This document shows, in pieces, positions 49,038 to 60,596 of a DNA stretch of 64,000 nucleotides. The stretch is from Bursaphelenchus xylophilus (lineage: Eukaryota; Nematoda; Chromadorea; Rhabditida; Aphelenchoididae). Location of the stretch: positions 11,837,291 through 11,901,290 of the forward strand of contig CAJFCV020000001.1 in NCBI GenBank assembly GCA_904066235.2, read 5' to 3'. A program made the translations under genes and the position numbers. Position 1 is the first letter of the stretch. Each line of letters begins with the position of its first letter. Under the pieces are notes generated by a model. The model made no database searches. It was not told the origin of the DNA and worked only from the letters and a program-made list of their open reading frames with translations.

Positions 49038-50033
49038 TTAGCCTTGGCTTTTCTTTCTTTTGCAGATACAGGTATTCGGGCATTTCTTATCCATCAGTTT
49101 TTGATACGACTAGAAAGTAAGGTTTTTAATTTGTTGTTTCTGAAGTTTAGGTACCTTCACTAAGCAGTACGCTTCCCGCTGACTGCATGTGGGATCTGGG
49201 TCAACGCAATTCTGATTGTTCGAGGGTTGAGTTGGCTTGTTCTGGGAAGGTTTCTTGGTTCCTGGTGGTAAACAACAAGTTTGTGAACACATAGCTGCCA
49301 TTAGATTTCGATAGGTCTGAAATCGTGAAATTATGTATTGTCGAGGGTAACTAATTGTTGTTTTTTAGGAAATTGTGGGGGAAGTGATTATTTTTAGTAG
49401 TTTTTATCCAATGCGTCAAGTTGAACTCAAGTGTAATATAAAATTGGTCATTATTAGCCAAAATCTTTGGCCAAATAGCTTCAGCTTAGTTTTTAAAGGT
49501 ATAATAGACAAATTTGACGTAGTTTTGGCAGACTGTGATATCAATTTCCCCGATATTCATCAAAAATTTTTATATTATCTTACCTGGACCTTGCACAGCC
49601 CAGATTTCACCGCACAATCCTTTGTGGTGTCCGGTTGAGTCTGAATAGGACATGGGGTAACCGATAGGGTCGTTGGGGTTGTTGGCGTAGTAGGCGTACT
49701 TGCTGATGTCGGTGTTGTAGGAGTCGTGGGAGTGGTTGGAGTCGTAGGAGTTGTCGTGAGAAAAGTTCCGTCACCTAGCACCAAGTTTTTTTTTATATTA
49801 TATTATACTTAACATCAACTTGAAAAGAACATACAACAATACGAAGTTCCTCCAATATCAAGGCAACTTAATTCTGGATCGAGGTCGCAGACCCCTTCGC
49901 AAGCTAAAATACGAAGATTTCCAAGTTATTTTTTTACATTCTTACTGGCAAACGCTTCATTTCCATCCGGACAAAGTTTTTGACCATGTACAATATAAAA
50001 AAAGCTGACAAAGGCCACCGTCAAACCCCTCAT
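49038..50033 (-). CDS. Secreted protein with Thr/Pro-rich linker and two ShKT domains
   Basis: Four exons (50033-49946, 49774-49584, 49316-49155, 49109-49038) give 170 residues. The N-terminus MRGLTVAFVSFFYIVHGQ is a signal peptide. A low-complexity TTPTTPTTP stretch, likely O-glycosylated, follows. The first ShKT domain spans exons 2-3 (CAVKSGLCKVQTYRNLM then CSQTCC), and the second spans exons 3-4 (CVDPDPTCSQREAYCLVK then SYQKLMDKKCPNTCIC). ShKT domains are six-Cys modules common in nematode secreted and surface proteins and named after a potassium-channel toxin; presence of the fold does not imply toxicity. The final exon is supported because it completes the second domain's cysteines. Codons for FFYIVHG overlap a dispersed TATATTGTACATG motif. 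Confidence 0.87.
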
Positions 50034-50263
50034 GTTAGGTCCAAAACCAAAACTGATTTATTCAAATCACACTAGCTACAATTTGATGTCAACGTTCTGT
50101 CCTATTTGCCCAGCTTCCTCCTCGAATACCCCACTTTTCATTGTAATTGACCTAAACAGGCGATTTTTTTGTCCTTGAGTCGTTTCTAGCTGTGTAAACA
50201 CCCGATGACTTTGATTTTAACGTCACAAATGGTATTATGATGAATTTATAAAGGTTTCAGGTG

Positions 50264-53200
50264 ATGTTCCGCAAACCGAAAAGCCGGAATATCCGCCAAA
50301 GACAGACCAACTTCCACGAGGATGATTCGGACGAAAGTCCCGTAAAGCAAGCCAAAGAAGAGCCGAAAGCAGAGCAGGTGCGCACTGACAGTTTCCCTAA
50401 GGGGGTTCTGAGTTTTAACGAAAGCGAAGGTCGGTTTATTTTGAGACCAATCTTTGCTTTAGGGCTTTTTTGATAGGCCAGAAATTCGGGATTTTTTGAA
50501 AAAAAAAAAATTTTTTTTTAATACTGTTGAAACTTTTTTCACCGGTTCGAAAGGTGATTTTGGAACAGCTAAAAATAATTTTGCGCTGATTTTTTGAGAG
50601 AAAAACTTGGAAATTTCAAAAAAAAAAAAAATAAATTTTCGAAATTAAAAAAATTTTTTTTGTGGTAAAACATGTTTATGTTTTAGAAGATGACATAGTC
50701 TCATTCAAATTGAAGAAGGACAAGACTGGAATTAAAACGAAGAAATCGCATCGCCTCAGGAAACGGGTCAAAAGCGAGGTCTCCGAAGATGAAGAAGATC
50801 ACAAATTGCATGTAAAAACAGAGATCATAGAAGAGGAAGAGGATATCATAATTGAAGAAGAGATAAAACCGAAGAAAAAGGTGAGAAATTTGGAAATTTT
50901 TTATTTTTTTTGAAATTTTAGTGATCAAGTGTAATATATGAATGTGGATGAAAAGTGATCGAAATGAGGCTTACACTGCTTTAAGACGTTCCTGAGGTTT
51001 CTAGAGCATGAATTAGTTGAGATATGAGGTTTTTAAATCGAAAATCCCAAGTTTTTTTTGCGATTTTTAGACAAAAATCGCTTAAAAAAGTGCCTTTTGA
51101 AGATGCATGATGAACGAATAAATATAAATTTGCTTTCAGAATGACCCGACCCGAATTCCAGACGAAGAATCGTACCGATATCAAGCCATTAGTCAATCAA
51201 CATCAGCACATTCAGATGACACCCGAGCCAAATTCTCCTCGCTTTCCACGATTCCGGACGAGAAAATGATCTACGAAGCCAGAAAACGGCGCCAGGCCAT
51301 GCGAGAGGGCGGACAGATGGAACAACAGGGAGCTCTGAACCTGGATGAACCCCTCAGTTTGGACAAAAAGGCCTCGGCTTCGAGGCTGGTCAGAGAAGAC
51401 GAAAACGACCTCAGCGATGAAGAACAGAGTGGGAGATTTATTTCATCATCCAACTTGTTGATGGACGAGGAACAGAAGAAGAGAAATGAACAGCTGGAAG
51501 CGCTGAGAATGGAGCAGGGAAGTGATGATGAAGAACAGAAGGAATCGGATGACGAAGAACTCCAGAGATGGGAACAGGAACAGATCAAAAAGGCTGTTAG
51601 TCAGAAAAAAGTGAGTAGTGGAGAGATTGCTTTGGTTTGGAAGCAAATCCGGGGGATTTTGGGGAAATTCAGGTTTTCGTGGCGGGACCCAAATTTTGAT
51701 TTTTGAACATGTGTTTTGGAATTAGGGGTAGATTTTGTTTTGTTTTTAAGCTTCAGCTTATTTTAAACAAAAATTGCGGTTAAATTCCGAAATGAAAGGT
51801 TTTCGTGGCGGGACACATCTTTTTTTATAAAACGTTAAAATTAGTAGTACAGACGGAAAAAAAGGCTGTTAGTCAGAAGAAGGTGAGTAATACAGGGTTT
51901 GCCTTGGTTTGGAAGGAAATCCGGAGGATATTGGGGGTTTCAGGTTTTCGTGGCGGGACCCAAATTTAGATTTTAAGCATGTTTTTTGGAATTAGAGGTA
52001 AATTTCGTTTTGGTTTTAAATTTCTAGACATGGAAAACGTATTTTAAACAAAAATTGCTGCTAAATTCCGAAATGAAAGAGGGTTTCGTGGTGGGACACA
52101 AATTTTGGTTTTTAAACTTGTTTTTTTTTGGACGCAACCTGATTTTTGTAAAACTGTAAAATCTCATATTGTAAATGTATGAGCTCACAGTCCATGGCAA
52201 AATATCATTTTTTGAGAAAAAATCGACGAAGATCTGCCGTCTCAGGTTTTCGTGGTGGGACCCATATGGACTCCATTTGTGTCAAATGTTAATTGTAATT
52301 TGATGAATCATTGTTCCAAAATAGAGAATTTGAACTCAATTAGTTTTTTGCTCTCTTTCCCAATTGAAATAACAGTTTTTATTTTTATCGGATACCTAAA
52401 ATAATATAATTTTAGATCACCGAATTCAAAACCGAATATGCGGCCACGAGACGCTTTAATCAAGGCCCAGCCACCCTGCAGGACATGGGAATGATTCTGG
52501 ATGATGAGGACATGGAAATCGATCAAGAAGGAGCTCATCAAATGCCCGCCTTCTTCAACCCGGATGGAACCTACAAAGTCAGCCATAAATATCACAGCAT
52601 GGCCGATCTGATCGAGCAATTGGAAATATCGTAAGTCTTTGAAAGTGAAGTTGAATGTTTGTGGATTGAATTGGCTGGAAAAGGTGGTTTTAAAGGAAAA
52701 AAATTGAAATTTTTTAGTTATAGGTAGTGAGGTGATGGGTAATATAAATATAATATTTTTGGACAGTAGTTTGTAGAAAGAGTAGTTTTAGAGAGGATTA
52801 ATTGGCATTTTCTACTGATTGGAATATAAATTGGGTTTGGTTTTCCGAAAGAGTTGAGATTTTTGGATTTTTTAGGTATCAGAGTCAAAAATTTTAAAAT
52901 TTTGGTAATTTTTCGATTGAAAAAAATGAATTTTTGGCGCAAATATAAACTGTAAGACCCTTGCAGACATTTTGAAGAAAAAAAATCCACAATTTAGACT
53001 TGATTTTTTACCGAAATTATCAATTATATTACACATGACCTTTACAGAAGAGGGAAAAAATTGGAACTGTTGCAAATGAAGAAAGATGAATACGAAAACA
53101 ATCAGCGCAACCTCAAAATCGACCAGGAAAGTGTTTTCCAGCTAGCCGAGTCGAATGGAAAGCTAGAATTGTACTACAAATTATATCAGGAGATGAAATT

Positions 53201-54693
53201 TTTCACGGACAATGTAATGGACTGCCTGAATGAAAAGGTGAACGAGATCAACGAAATCGACGGCCTCTTTATGGATCTGTACAAAACCCGCGCCGATGAC
53301 ATCAGCAGACGAAGGGCGGAAGCGAAACGGCGCGCGAAATACAACAGGAACGAGGAATGGAACAGTGAAAATGAAGAGAGCACGGAGACAGAGGCCCTCA
53401 GAGAAAATATTGGTGAGTTTGGGAGGAGTGAGGATGGAAAATTTTGTTTTTAAGGTGGATAAAACTGTAGGCTGTGGTTTTTTTTGATTTTGGAAATTTT
53501 TGGATTTTTTGAAAAATTTTGAAACTTTGAACTTTTTAAGTGGAGTGGTATACGGTAAAGACAATATAAAAAATTTTTGCATCTTGAATTTTTTGATTTT
53601 TCCAAAAAAAATTTAAAAATAAGTCATCATGACACATTTTTTTGAAAAAATTTTGAAACTGGTTTTTTAGGTGTGTTGGGGTGCCGTAAAGACAATCTAA
53701 AATTTTATTGCACCCTAAATTTTTTGATTTTTTTCCAAAAAAATTAAATAAGTCATTATGACACATTTTTGGAAAAATTTTGAAATTCCGAATTTTTCAA
53801 GAGTGGTCCTAAAGCTAGACCCTAAAGTCAAGATATTTTTTTTGCACCTTGAATTTTTTGATTGTCCAAAAAAAAGTCATCATGACACATTTAATCAAAA
53901 AAGTTGATAATCTTTTATTTTCAGCGAAATTCCATCAACGAGCATCCACCATCTTCGCCGATGCCTCCGCCGAATACCATGATCTCAATCAAATTTATCG
54001 CCGATTCATCGACTGGCTAACTCAAGATCCCAAAACATTCCAAGACGCCTACATTGATGAATGCATCCCGAAATTAATCACACCGTTGGTCAGAATGGAG
54101 CTTTTTGAGTGGAATCCGTTACTTCCGAATAACCCAAAAATTTCTTCAATGGAGTGGTATAAAGCTGTGTTACGACTGGGATTTGATAACACGGAGATTG
54201 ATGTAGATCATAAAGTGATAATCGGCTTGATCCCCAATATTGTGGAGAAAATTTTGATACCGAAATTGACTAGTAAGTTGAAATTTTGGAATGATTTTTG
54301 GGATTTTTTGAATTTTTGGTCGATTTTTTAAATTTTTGGTCGCTTTTAGGCAAAATTTTGGTATTTTTGCTTTGTTTTTTGCCGTTTTCTAATCTGATTA
54401 TTGTTCCAGAGATAGTTGAGCACCAGTATGACCCATCATCCACCACGCAAACCCTTAGGATCACCTCGGAAATCAACAATTTGGTCAACACTTTCCCCAG
54501 CCTTAACTCAAAGTCAAGAATCTTCAGAAAATTGTTGATAACCCTTAAAGAAAAGGCCCAAGGACTAACAGATTTTGAGATGCGGATCCCAGAACATTTG
54601 AGGGGAATCGTGACAACGATATCGAGGAAGAATGACCATCAACAAGATGATATTGCAGCCTTGTTGGCAGCTTCAAAAAGTGTCATGAAATAG
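50264..54693 (+). CDS. gcfc-1: GCFC-domain protein, PAXBP1 homologue
   Basis: Nuclear protein related to PAXBP1/GCFC1, a family linked to pre-mRNA splicing complexes and transcription. Seven exons (50264-50429, 50687-50880, 51140-51610, 52416-52630, 53048-53412, 53925-54272, 54410-54693) give 680 residues. The N-terminus MFRKPKSRNIRQR is the typical family start; an acidic/basic disordered region and MIYEARKRRQAMRE follow. A coiled-coil segment comes next (EYENNQRNLKIDQESVFQLA), then the GCFC domain with LVRMELFEWNPLLP. The protein is shorter than human PAXBP1 (about 917). An acceptor (GGTTTCAG) ends at 50260, three bases before the ATG, a plausible trans-splice site. It is divergent from the ShKT gene, with 230 bases between starts. 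Confidence 0.92.
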
Positions 54694-55165
54694 ATTTCTA
54701 GGGTAATTTTGAGGCGGAAATAAGAGTAATAATAAGTTTTGGAGGTTGTGGAAGTGGTTTTGGATGTGTAAATTGGATAAATTGGCAAAAAATCTTATTT
54801 TTTTACCTTGTTTTAGACAAAAAAGTAAAAATTTTTTGAATTTGCTCATTGAAAGGCTTCTGCTGGCCCTCAGAAAAAGTTGAAATATTCGTCAATACGG
54901 TGTCTTCTATTTCTTAGTTGTTGTTGTCCCAATTTTCACAAAAAATTATATTATACTTGATCGTCATCATTATTTATGTCATTATCAAAGTCTGCTTGTT
55001 GTAAAGTTGAACCTATAATAACTTGATCACTGAAGATTCACAGAGGAATAAATGTGATTTTACATTGATTTGCATTAGTGTTTGAAAATTTTTTTTGGTG
55101 ATTTTTCCACCTTATTGTAGCTGTTGATGGATAAGATAATTTGTAAAATTTCAGCCCTCAAATGG
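54694..55165. other. gcfc-1 to syx-17 intercistronic spacer
   Basis: About 470 bases between two same-strand genes. It contains a dispersed motif copy (TATATTATACTTG near 54946-54958) and ends with the 3' splice site TAAAATTTCAG at 55154, 11 bases before the syx-17 start. No 5' splice site partner is evident, so this is a candidate spliced-leader acceptor and the pair may be an operon. An out-of-frame ATG at 55162 opens a three-codon frame that overlaps the real start. Confidence 0.45.
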
Positions 55166-56593
55166 ATGAATAATATGGATTGGAATCAAGTATCGTTCCC
55201 GGTGGACCGTTTCATCCGAGTTTGCGACGAGAATTTGGCTGAACTGCGGCAAAAACACACGGTCATTCAAAAAGTTGGTCAAGTTTTAGTAAAGATTTGA
55301 AGATTTTGCTATGAAATCGATTAAAGTTTGTTTATTTTTTAGTGTGAGAGAGAAAAAGATTACGAAAGAGCGACAGTGGAGAAGGAAGCGGCCAAAGAAT
55401 TGATAAATCATATCCAAACCGCTCTTCATGAGGCAAGTACAATATAATTTTTTTTATTTTTTCCCTTTTTAGTTGCTGAACTTGCGTTCCAAACTGGATG
55501 AGAGCACCAAGGAACGGTTTGACGCGAGAATTGAAGGGACCACGAAGAGAATATCCCAGACAATCACATTGATATTACCTAAATTAGGGACAACCACACA
55601 AATCCGCGAAAATCTGGATCGCCCGCGAACTTCGACAAGTTCAGGCGATGGAATTGGCCAGAAAGGACCTGCAGAACATCCATTCAAACCAACGGGAACG
55701 GGCAATCCATTCGACTCGAACTATTTTGAGGACTGCTTTGATGACGATCAGATCAATCGGGCGGCCTCGGAATATGAGGCACAACTTCAAGTGGAAGCCG
55801 AGAGAAGCTTCAAGGAAAAACGAATTGCTGAGCTGAAGTTGAAGGCTGAACAGGCCAGAGCGGACGCTGAAGCGACCAAAAAATTGAATGATGTGAGTTG
55901 AGTCTCGAGACGAAAGTTTTGGCTAAAAAATTTTGGGTGCGATTTGAAAATATAGGGTAAAATACGTTGAACGTCAGTTAAACATGATAAAGCTTTTGAA
56001 ATTTGCAAACGAATCGATTTTTTGCGGAGTTTTGGATATTACACTAGATAACGATGTAAAAAGCTTTCAATAATTTTTTATATGCCCAATATTTAATGGA
56101 AAATTTAGGTTGGTATACTGTAAATGGACTAATGTATTAGTTTTAGACTGTTTTGAAATTTTTGGAAAGGATTTTTGATCATTTTTATATTATACTAGGC
56201 ATCAATTTTCTTTAGGTCAAAAGTGTTTTTGATAATTGAAATTTACTTCTAATAATGCATTTACAGGACATTGAAGACCTAAATCAAATCATGATTGACC
56301 TCCACCAACTGGTCCATAGCCAAAACGAACTCGTCGATTCAATTGAAGATCAGGTGGAACGCACGGTGCATGATGTGCATGCTGGTCATAGAGAGCTCAA
56401 GAAAGCCGTCAAAACCAAACAAGCCCGAGTACCCTTCTATGCTGCCGCTCTGGGCTCACTCGCCGCTGGAGGACCGGTAGCGGTGGCCGCGGGATCAGCT
56501 GTGGCCGGAGTTGCAGCTGCAGTTGGCGGAGCTGTAGCTGGATTGTATGGAGGAAGGCTGATCAAGAAAAAAGTTGCTGAAGAGAACTCCTAA
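55166..56593 (+). CDS. syx-17: Syntaxin 17 (autophagosomal Qa-SNARE)
   Basis: STX17 is the Qa-SNARE that is inserted into completed autophagosomes and drives their fusion with lysosomes. Four exons (55166-55273, 55343-55432, 55473-55892, 56267-56593) give 314 residues, near human STX17 (302). An N-terminal helical region is followed by the SNARE helix DIEDLNQIMIDLHQLVHSQ then NELVDSIEDQVERTVHDV. Two short hydrophobic segments follow with glycine-zipper spacing (AALGSLAAGGPVAVAAGSAV, then GVAAAVGGAVAGLYGGRLI), the hallmark hairpin that distinguishes STX17 from other syntaxins, ending in KKK. Intron 2 begins GCAAGT after the Glu codon at 55432 and overlaps a dispersed motif (CAAGTACAATATAA); joining there restores frame, so it is a second GC-AG intron. 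Confidence 0.94.
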
Positions 56594-56898
56594 AGAGTTT
56601 TTAGACGTTTTTAGATGTTCTTGGCTGAATTTGGTCTAAGTTTATACCGGTAAATTGTGGAAGATTATATTGTACATGACACTTGCACGAATTTTAGTTT
56701 TATTGTCTCATTTGCTGATCATTTTTCTGTATATCGCTTGTAAACATATTGAATAGAGTTTAGAGAATCTATTTTTGATATGCATCCCGAAAAAAGCTTT
56801 CACTTCCAGGGTAATATTACATTAATTTGTATTCCACTTTCTTGTTAAATAAAGATAAAATATTTATCAATTTGAAGCATGAGGTAGATTAATTATGA

Positions 56899-59100
56899 TT
56901 AATTATGAGCCAGTTCACTTCGAAGTTGCTGAACTTCCTCCCTCAGCCGTTTGATCTCCTTGTCGGCCTCTTCTTTTGCATCGAAATACCTCAAAGTGTC
57001 CTCCTAAAACAAAATTTAAGATTATTTTTTCCCAAATTTCGATGACAAATTTAGCAAAAATATGAGGAAAAACCCACTTGAACCTCATGCAAAGTCTTGA
57101 TTAGTTTGTCGATCGCGATTCTCGCTTGATTCCGCTCATCTCGGACCCGAGACCACCTCTCCCTCCACATCTCCGTGCATTCGGCCCACCATTTCATTGT
57201 GTTCTCCATGCATTCTGCGCGGTCTTTGGCCTGAAATACAAAGATTGATAGGTCAGCTATCATAAGCGAAGAGCTTTAGATTCGGATATGAATGCCAAAA
57301 GTTCTATAGTAATTTTGTAAAATTTATCAAGAATAATATAATTTTTGAAAACTTTTGGAATTCGACTATTAATAGTATATGTTAAATGTGCTTTTATTGC
57401 TCAACGAATAGTCTATGACCCAACAGACGCTCTAATTTGTCATCTAGGCCATTATTCCTCTTTAGACATTTCGTCCAAAATCTTCCAATAAATCCGTGAC
57501 ATTTCGCAACAAAATAAAAATCTCGGAGAATCGGAAATTCTTTGGCCTTTTCTTCAATTGACAAGTAATTTGGAGTTGTATCCCTTCTATACAACCTAGA
57601 ATGCCCCCAAAATTTGCAGTCCTAGTTGATCTAAGTGGCACCTTACATGTGGAAGATGAGCCGACCCCAAATGCAGTGGCAGCGTTGGAAAAACTGCTAA
57701 AACACGAAGAAATCGCTGTGAAATTTGTCACAAACACAACAAAGGTGAGTTGTTTTCCAGAATTTTGCAGTTTTTGCCTTTAGGAGAGCACTCGAATTCT
57801 GATGGAACGATTGGCACGGTGCGGATTCAAAAACTTGCAAAAATCTCAATTTTTCACTTCGCTTTCGGCCGCAAGACAACTGATTGACCAACGAAAACTC
57901 AAGCCGCTGCTGATGGTAGATGACGCAGCTATGGAAGAGTTCTCGGGGATCGTTCAAAATGGGGAAATGAATTCAGTTCTTATTGCTCTATCGCCCGGCC
58001 ATTTCAACTATCATCATATGAACACAGCATTCAGATTGCTGCTGCGGGAAGACACGGAGCTTATCGCAGTTCACAAAGGGAGGTATTATCGACGGAGGGA
58101 TGGATTGGCTTTGGGGCCCGGACCGTTTATCGAAGCTTTGGAGTTTTCCAGTGGAAAAAAGGTAAATTAAGGTTATAAAAAGATAAATTCGAAATGTAAA
58201 AGGGTAAAATGCGATGTAAGATTACTAAAATAGCCAATGTTGCTGATTATTGAACCGAAATATGGCAGAATTCACAGATTTCCGTTTGAATTTCCACTTT
58301 TTATATTATCCACGGCAAAAAGTACTTGAAAATCGATTTTTGCTTTACATGATTATTTTAATCATCCTTTTTCAGGCCCATTTGGTCGGTAAACCCTCCA
58401 AAGACTTTTATAACTCCGCTGTGGATGCTATTCGAAAAGAAACTGGAGTGAAATTCGAGTCAACCAATATCTGGATGATTGGAGACGATGTTAGGGACGA
58501 CATAAATGGCGCTGTCGATGCTGGACTCCATGCAATTTTAGTGAAAACTGGTAAATTCCGGGAAACGGATCTCAATGAGTTGCCCAAGGGGGCTTTAGTG
58601 GCGGAGAACTTTGAAAAAGCCGTTGAATTGCTTTTAGAAGCGTGTAAATTACAATAATGTACATAGTAATAGTCAAAAATATGGTGACAATAAATTATTA
58701 TGATCTATTTTTGCATTCACCAAGTTTTTCAAGATTATTAGGGCCGTTTCTAACGATTTACGACATTTTATACGATGAAACCTGTCTGGTTCTAATTTTT
58801 GGGGATTACGGTAATCAGAGCCACTGTAGAAAATAAAATCCTACCTCATTGATCATTTCCAACCGTTTCTGCTCAAATCTCTCCCATTCGGCGAACGTCA
58901 ATCGACCTTTTGGCATGAATTCAGTGGATTCTGAAGAATAATGGGTCATATAAACGTCATGATCGACTGTTTTAATCTCAAAACCATTCGAAATTACCTT
59001 CTTCCTCCTCTTTCTGCTCATATCGATTAAACAGAAAGGAATCCGTCATTGAGGTGGACGAATCGCACTCAATTTCATCACATTCCACCGACTTCCCCAT
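56899..59100 (-). CDS. Coiled-coil protein, CCDC102 homologue
   Basis: Four exons (59100-58998, 58966-58845, 57230-57078, 57003-56899) give 160 residues, much shorter than human CCDC102A (about 550). The diagnostic block [20 protein letters not shown] followed by [10 protein letters not shown] matches the CCDC102 signature. The N-terminal exons are Glu/Asp/Ser rich with [20 protein letters not shown] leading into it. The C-terminus [13 protein letters not shown] is coiled coil. Vertebrate CCDC102B is centrosomal; the role of this short form is unknown. The 1.6-kb intron 57231-58844 contains the whole HDHD2-like gene on the other strand. The proposed start ATG lies inside a CCATGGATAATATA motif copy; a start further upstream is possible. 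Confidence 0.82.
57601..58657 (+). CDS. HAD-superfamily phosphatase, HDHD2 type (nested gene)
   Basis: Haloacid-dehalogenase-like hydrolase close to HDHD2. Three exons (57601-57744, 57784-58161, 58376-58657) give 267 residues, close to human HDHD2 (259). HAD motif I reads [12 protein letters not shown], with the nucleophile Asp present and Ser where many HADs have the second residue pattern DxDGT; this is also how HDHD2 reads. Motif II is FVTNTTKES. Family blocks [20 protein letters not shown] and VGKPSKDFY (motif III Lys) follow, then motif [14 protein letters not shown]. The substrate is unknown. The gene lies completely inside an intron of the oppositely transcribed ccdc102 gene. Confidence 0.95.
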
Positions 59101-60596
59101 GGATAATATAAAATTTTTAGCGAATTCGCCGAGAAATAATAAAAGCAACCTGATTGGGATTTCAAAAGCGGTTTAAACAGTTGAGTGACCAATTCGAATT
59201 CCAAACGGCCGAAATCCTTGGAATTCCTTTGGCCCAAAACAATTGTCCATTTGATCCGAAAAGAGGCCGCTAAAAATACCTCCTTGCCTCCGGGGATGTA
59301 CTATAATCAGCTGGCCACCCTTCTAATGGCTTGTTTTCGAAATTCCCGGAGAGAGGGAGGCAAGGAATTTACACTGTCTGACAAAAAAATATTGTTTTAT
59401 TTTTTTGGTGAGAGTTATTTGCTCCGACGTAACGTCACTTGTTTTTGAAAGAGCAAAAATAAACGAGTGGTATTTTCAGACATTGTCTTGCCTCGGACCA
59501 CCTCAAGTCCCATTAGAATAAGTTGAAACTCAAGAAAAGTCATAAAATTTATGTTATACATGGTAACTGGAATGCGGAGGGGGGAGAAATTGATGAGGTA
59601 TTTTTATGTTTTTAGCGAGCTGTCAAAAGACCAGCGAACACAAGTTTGATCTTCAAGAAACAACTCGAAATTCCAAATTTTCCGAAAAGACATCGATTTC
59701 TACTGCTATTATACACAGCGTTCTGTACTTTTTCGAAATGAATCAAACACCGAGTTTTTCAATTTTTTTTCGTGATCGACATTTACGCGGGTATAGCAAG
59801 CGCATGCTACATTATACAGTGACGGACCTGAAACAGTGGCAAAAATCGTGCCATTTTGCATCCGAAAAGTATCAAAAATGTGGCAAAATACCTCCCTCTT
59901 CAAGTAAAAGACTTCGATTTTCAAAAGCTCTTTCTGTGAGGAAAAAGGGCGCTCCGTTCAAAACGAAGTTTTTTCACTTGGAGAGGGAGGTATTCTGCCA
60001 GATTTTTGATACTTCCCGGATGCAAAATGGTACGTTTTTTGCCACTGGATCAGGTCCCCCACTGTATATAGAATGCGCTCGCTATACCCGAGTAAATGTC
60101 GATCACGAAAAGAATTGAAAAAATCGGCGTTCGATTCATTTCAAAAAATTAGAGAACGCTGTGTGCTACCAAATGTTTGATAATAAGTCAAAAAAAAACT
60201 TATTCAGCACGATAGTTTATTCAGGTCCCGTAATTCCGATTAAAACCAAACGGTTAAGAAATAAAAATGTAAGTCAATTTTCAAAAGAAAAAATATTGTA
60301 ATTATACATTGAATGCAAGTAAATATTATCAAAACAGTGTTCACAAGCCACTACGACAATCTTTGATGCCATCTGAGAAAAATCTAAAGCAAAATGAGCA
60401 AGTGTAATATAAAAATTCAAGTTTTGAACCAAAAATTGCAGTAATTTCAGATAAAATCGCAAAATTAAAGTGCAAAGAAGGGCTTTTAAAAATTAAAAAT
60501 TACTGCTCAGGCATTTACAACCTATGATACAGAAATCTTTTGAGGTAATTCGTCAAAAAAAACTATTCACCAAGAGAAATTTAGACCGCTTTTTGC
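59101..60596. other. Spacer with palindrome P4, no supported gene
   Basis: Upstream of the ccdc102 start is an imperfect inverted pair around 59277-59371 (TACCTCCTTGCCTCC and GGGAGGCAAGG). P4 occupies 59712-60164. A 33-codon frame after a TTTCTCAG at about 60372 (MASKIVVVACEHCFDNIYLH) could be an exon but I found nothing to join it to. Confidence 0.4.
59712..60164. repeat. Long palindrome P4 with shared core, intergenic
   Basis: Core about 59818-60066, from ACAGTGACGGACCTG to CAGGTCCCCCACTGT, with TTTTGCATCCG and CTCCCTCTTCAAGT inside. Outer arms of about 100 bases are complementary: ACACAGCGTTCT at 59713 against AGAACGCTGTGT at 60153, and CGTGATCGACATTTAC against GTAAATGTCGATCACG. These arms are not found in the other palindromes. 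Confidence 0.85.

Noticed and set aside
53536..53890. Minus-strand frames with repeated CHNDLF and CHDDLF-like blocks
   Set aside because: They are translations of the GTCATCATGACAC motif family in a gcfc-1 intron.
60274..60372. Possible terminal exon MASKIVVVACEHCF on the minus strand
   Set aside because: Only 33 codons, and no upstream exon found that joins to it.
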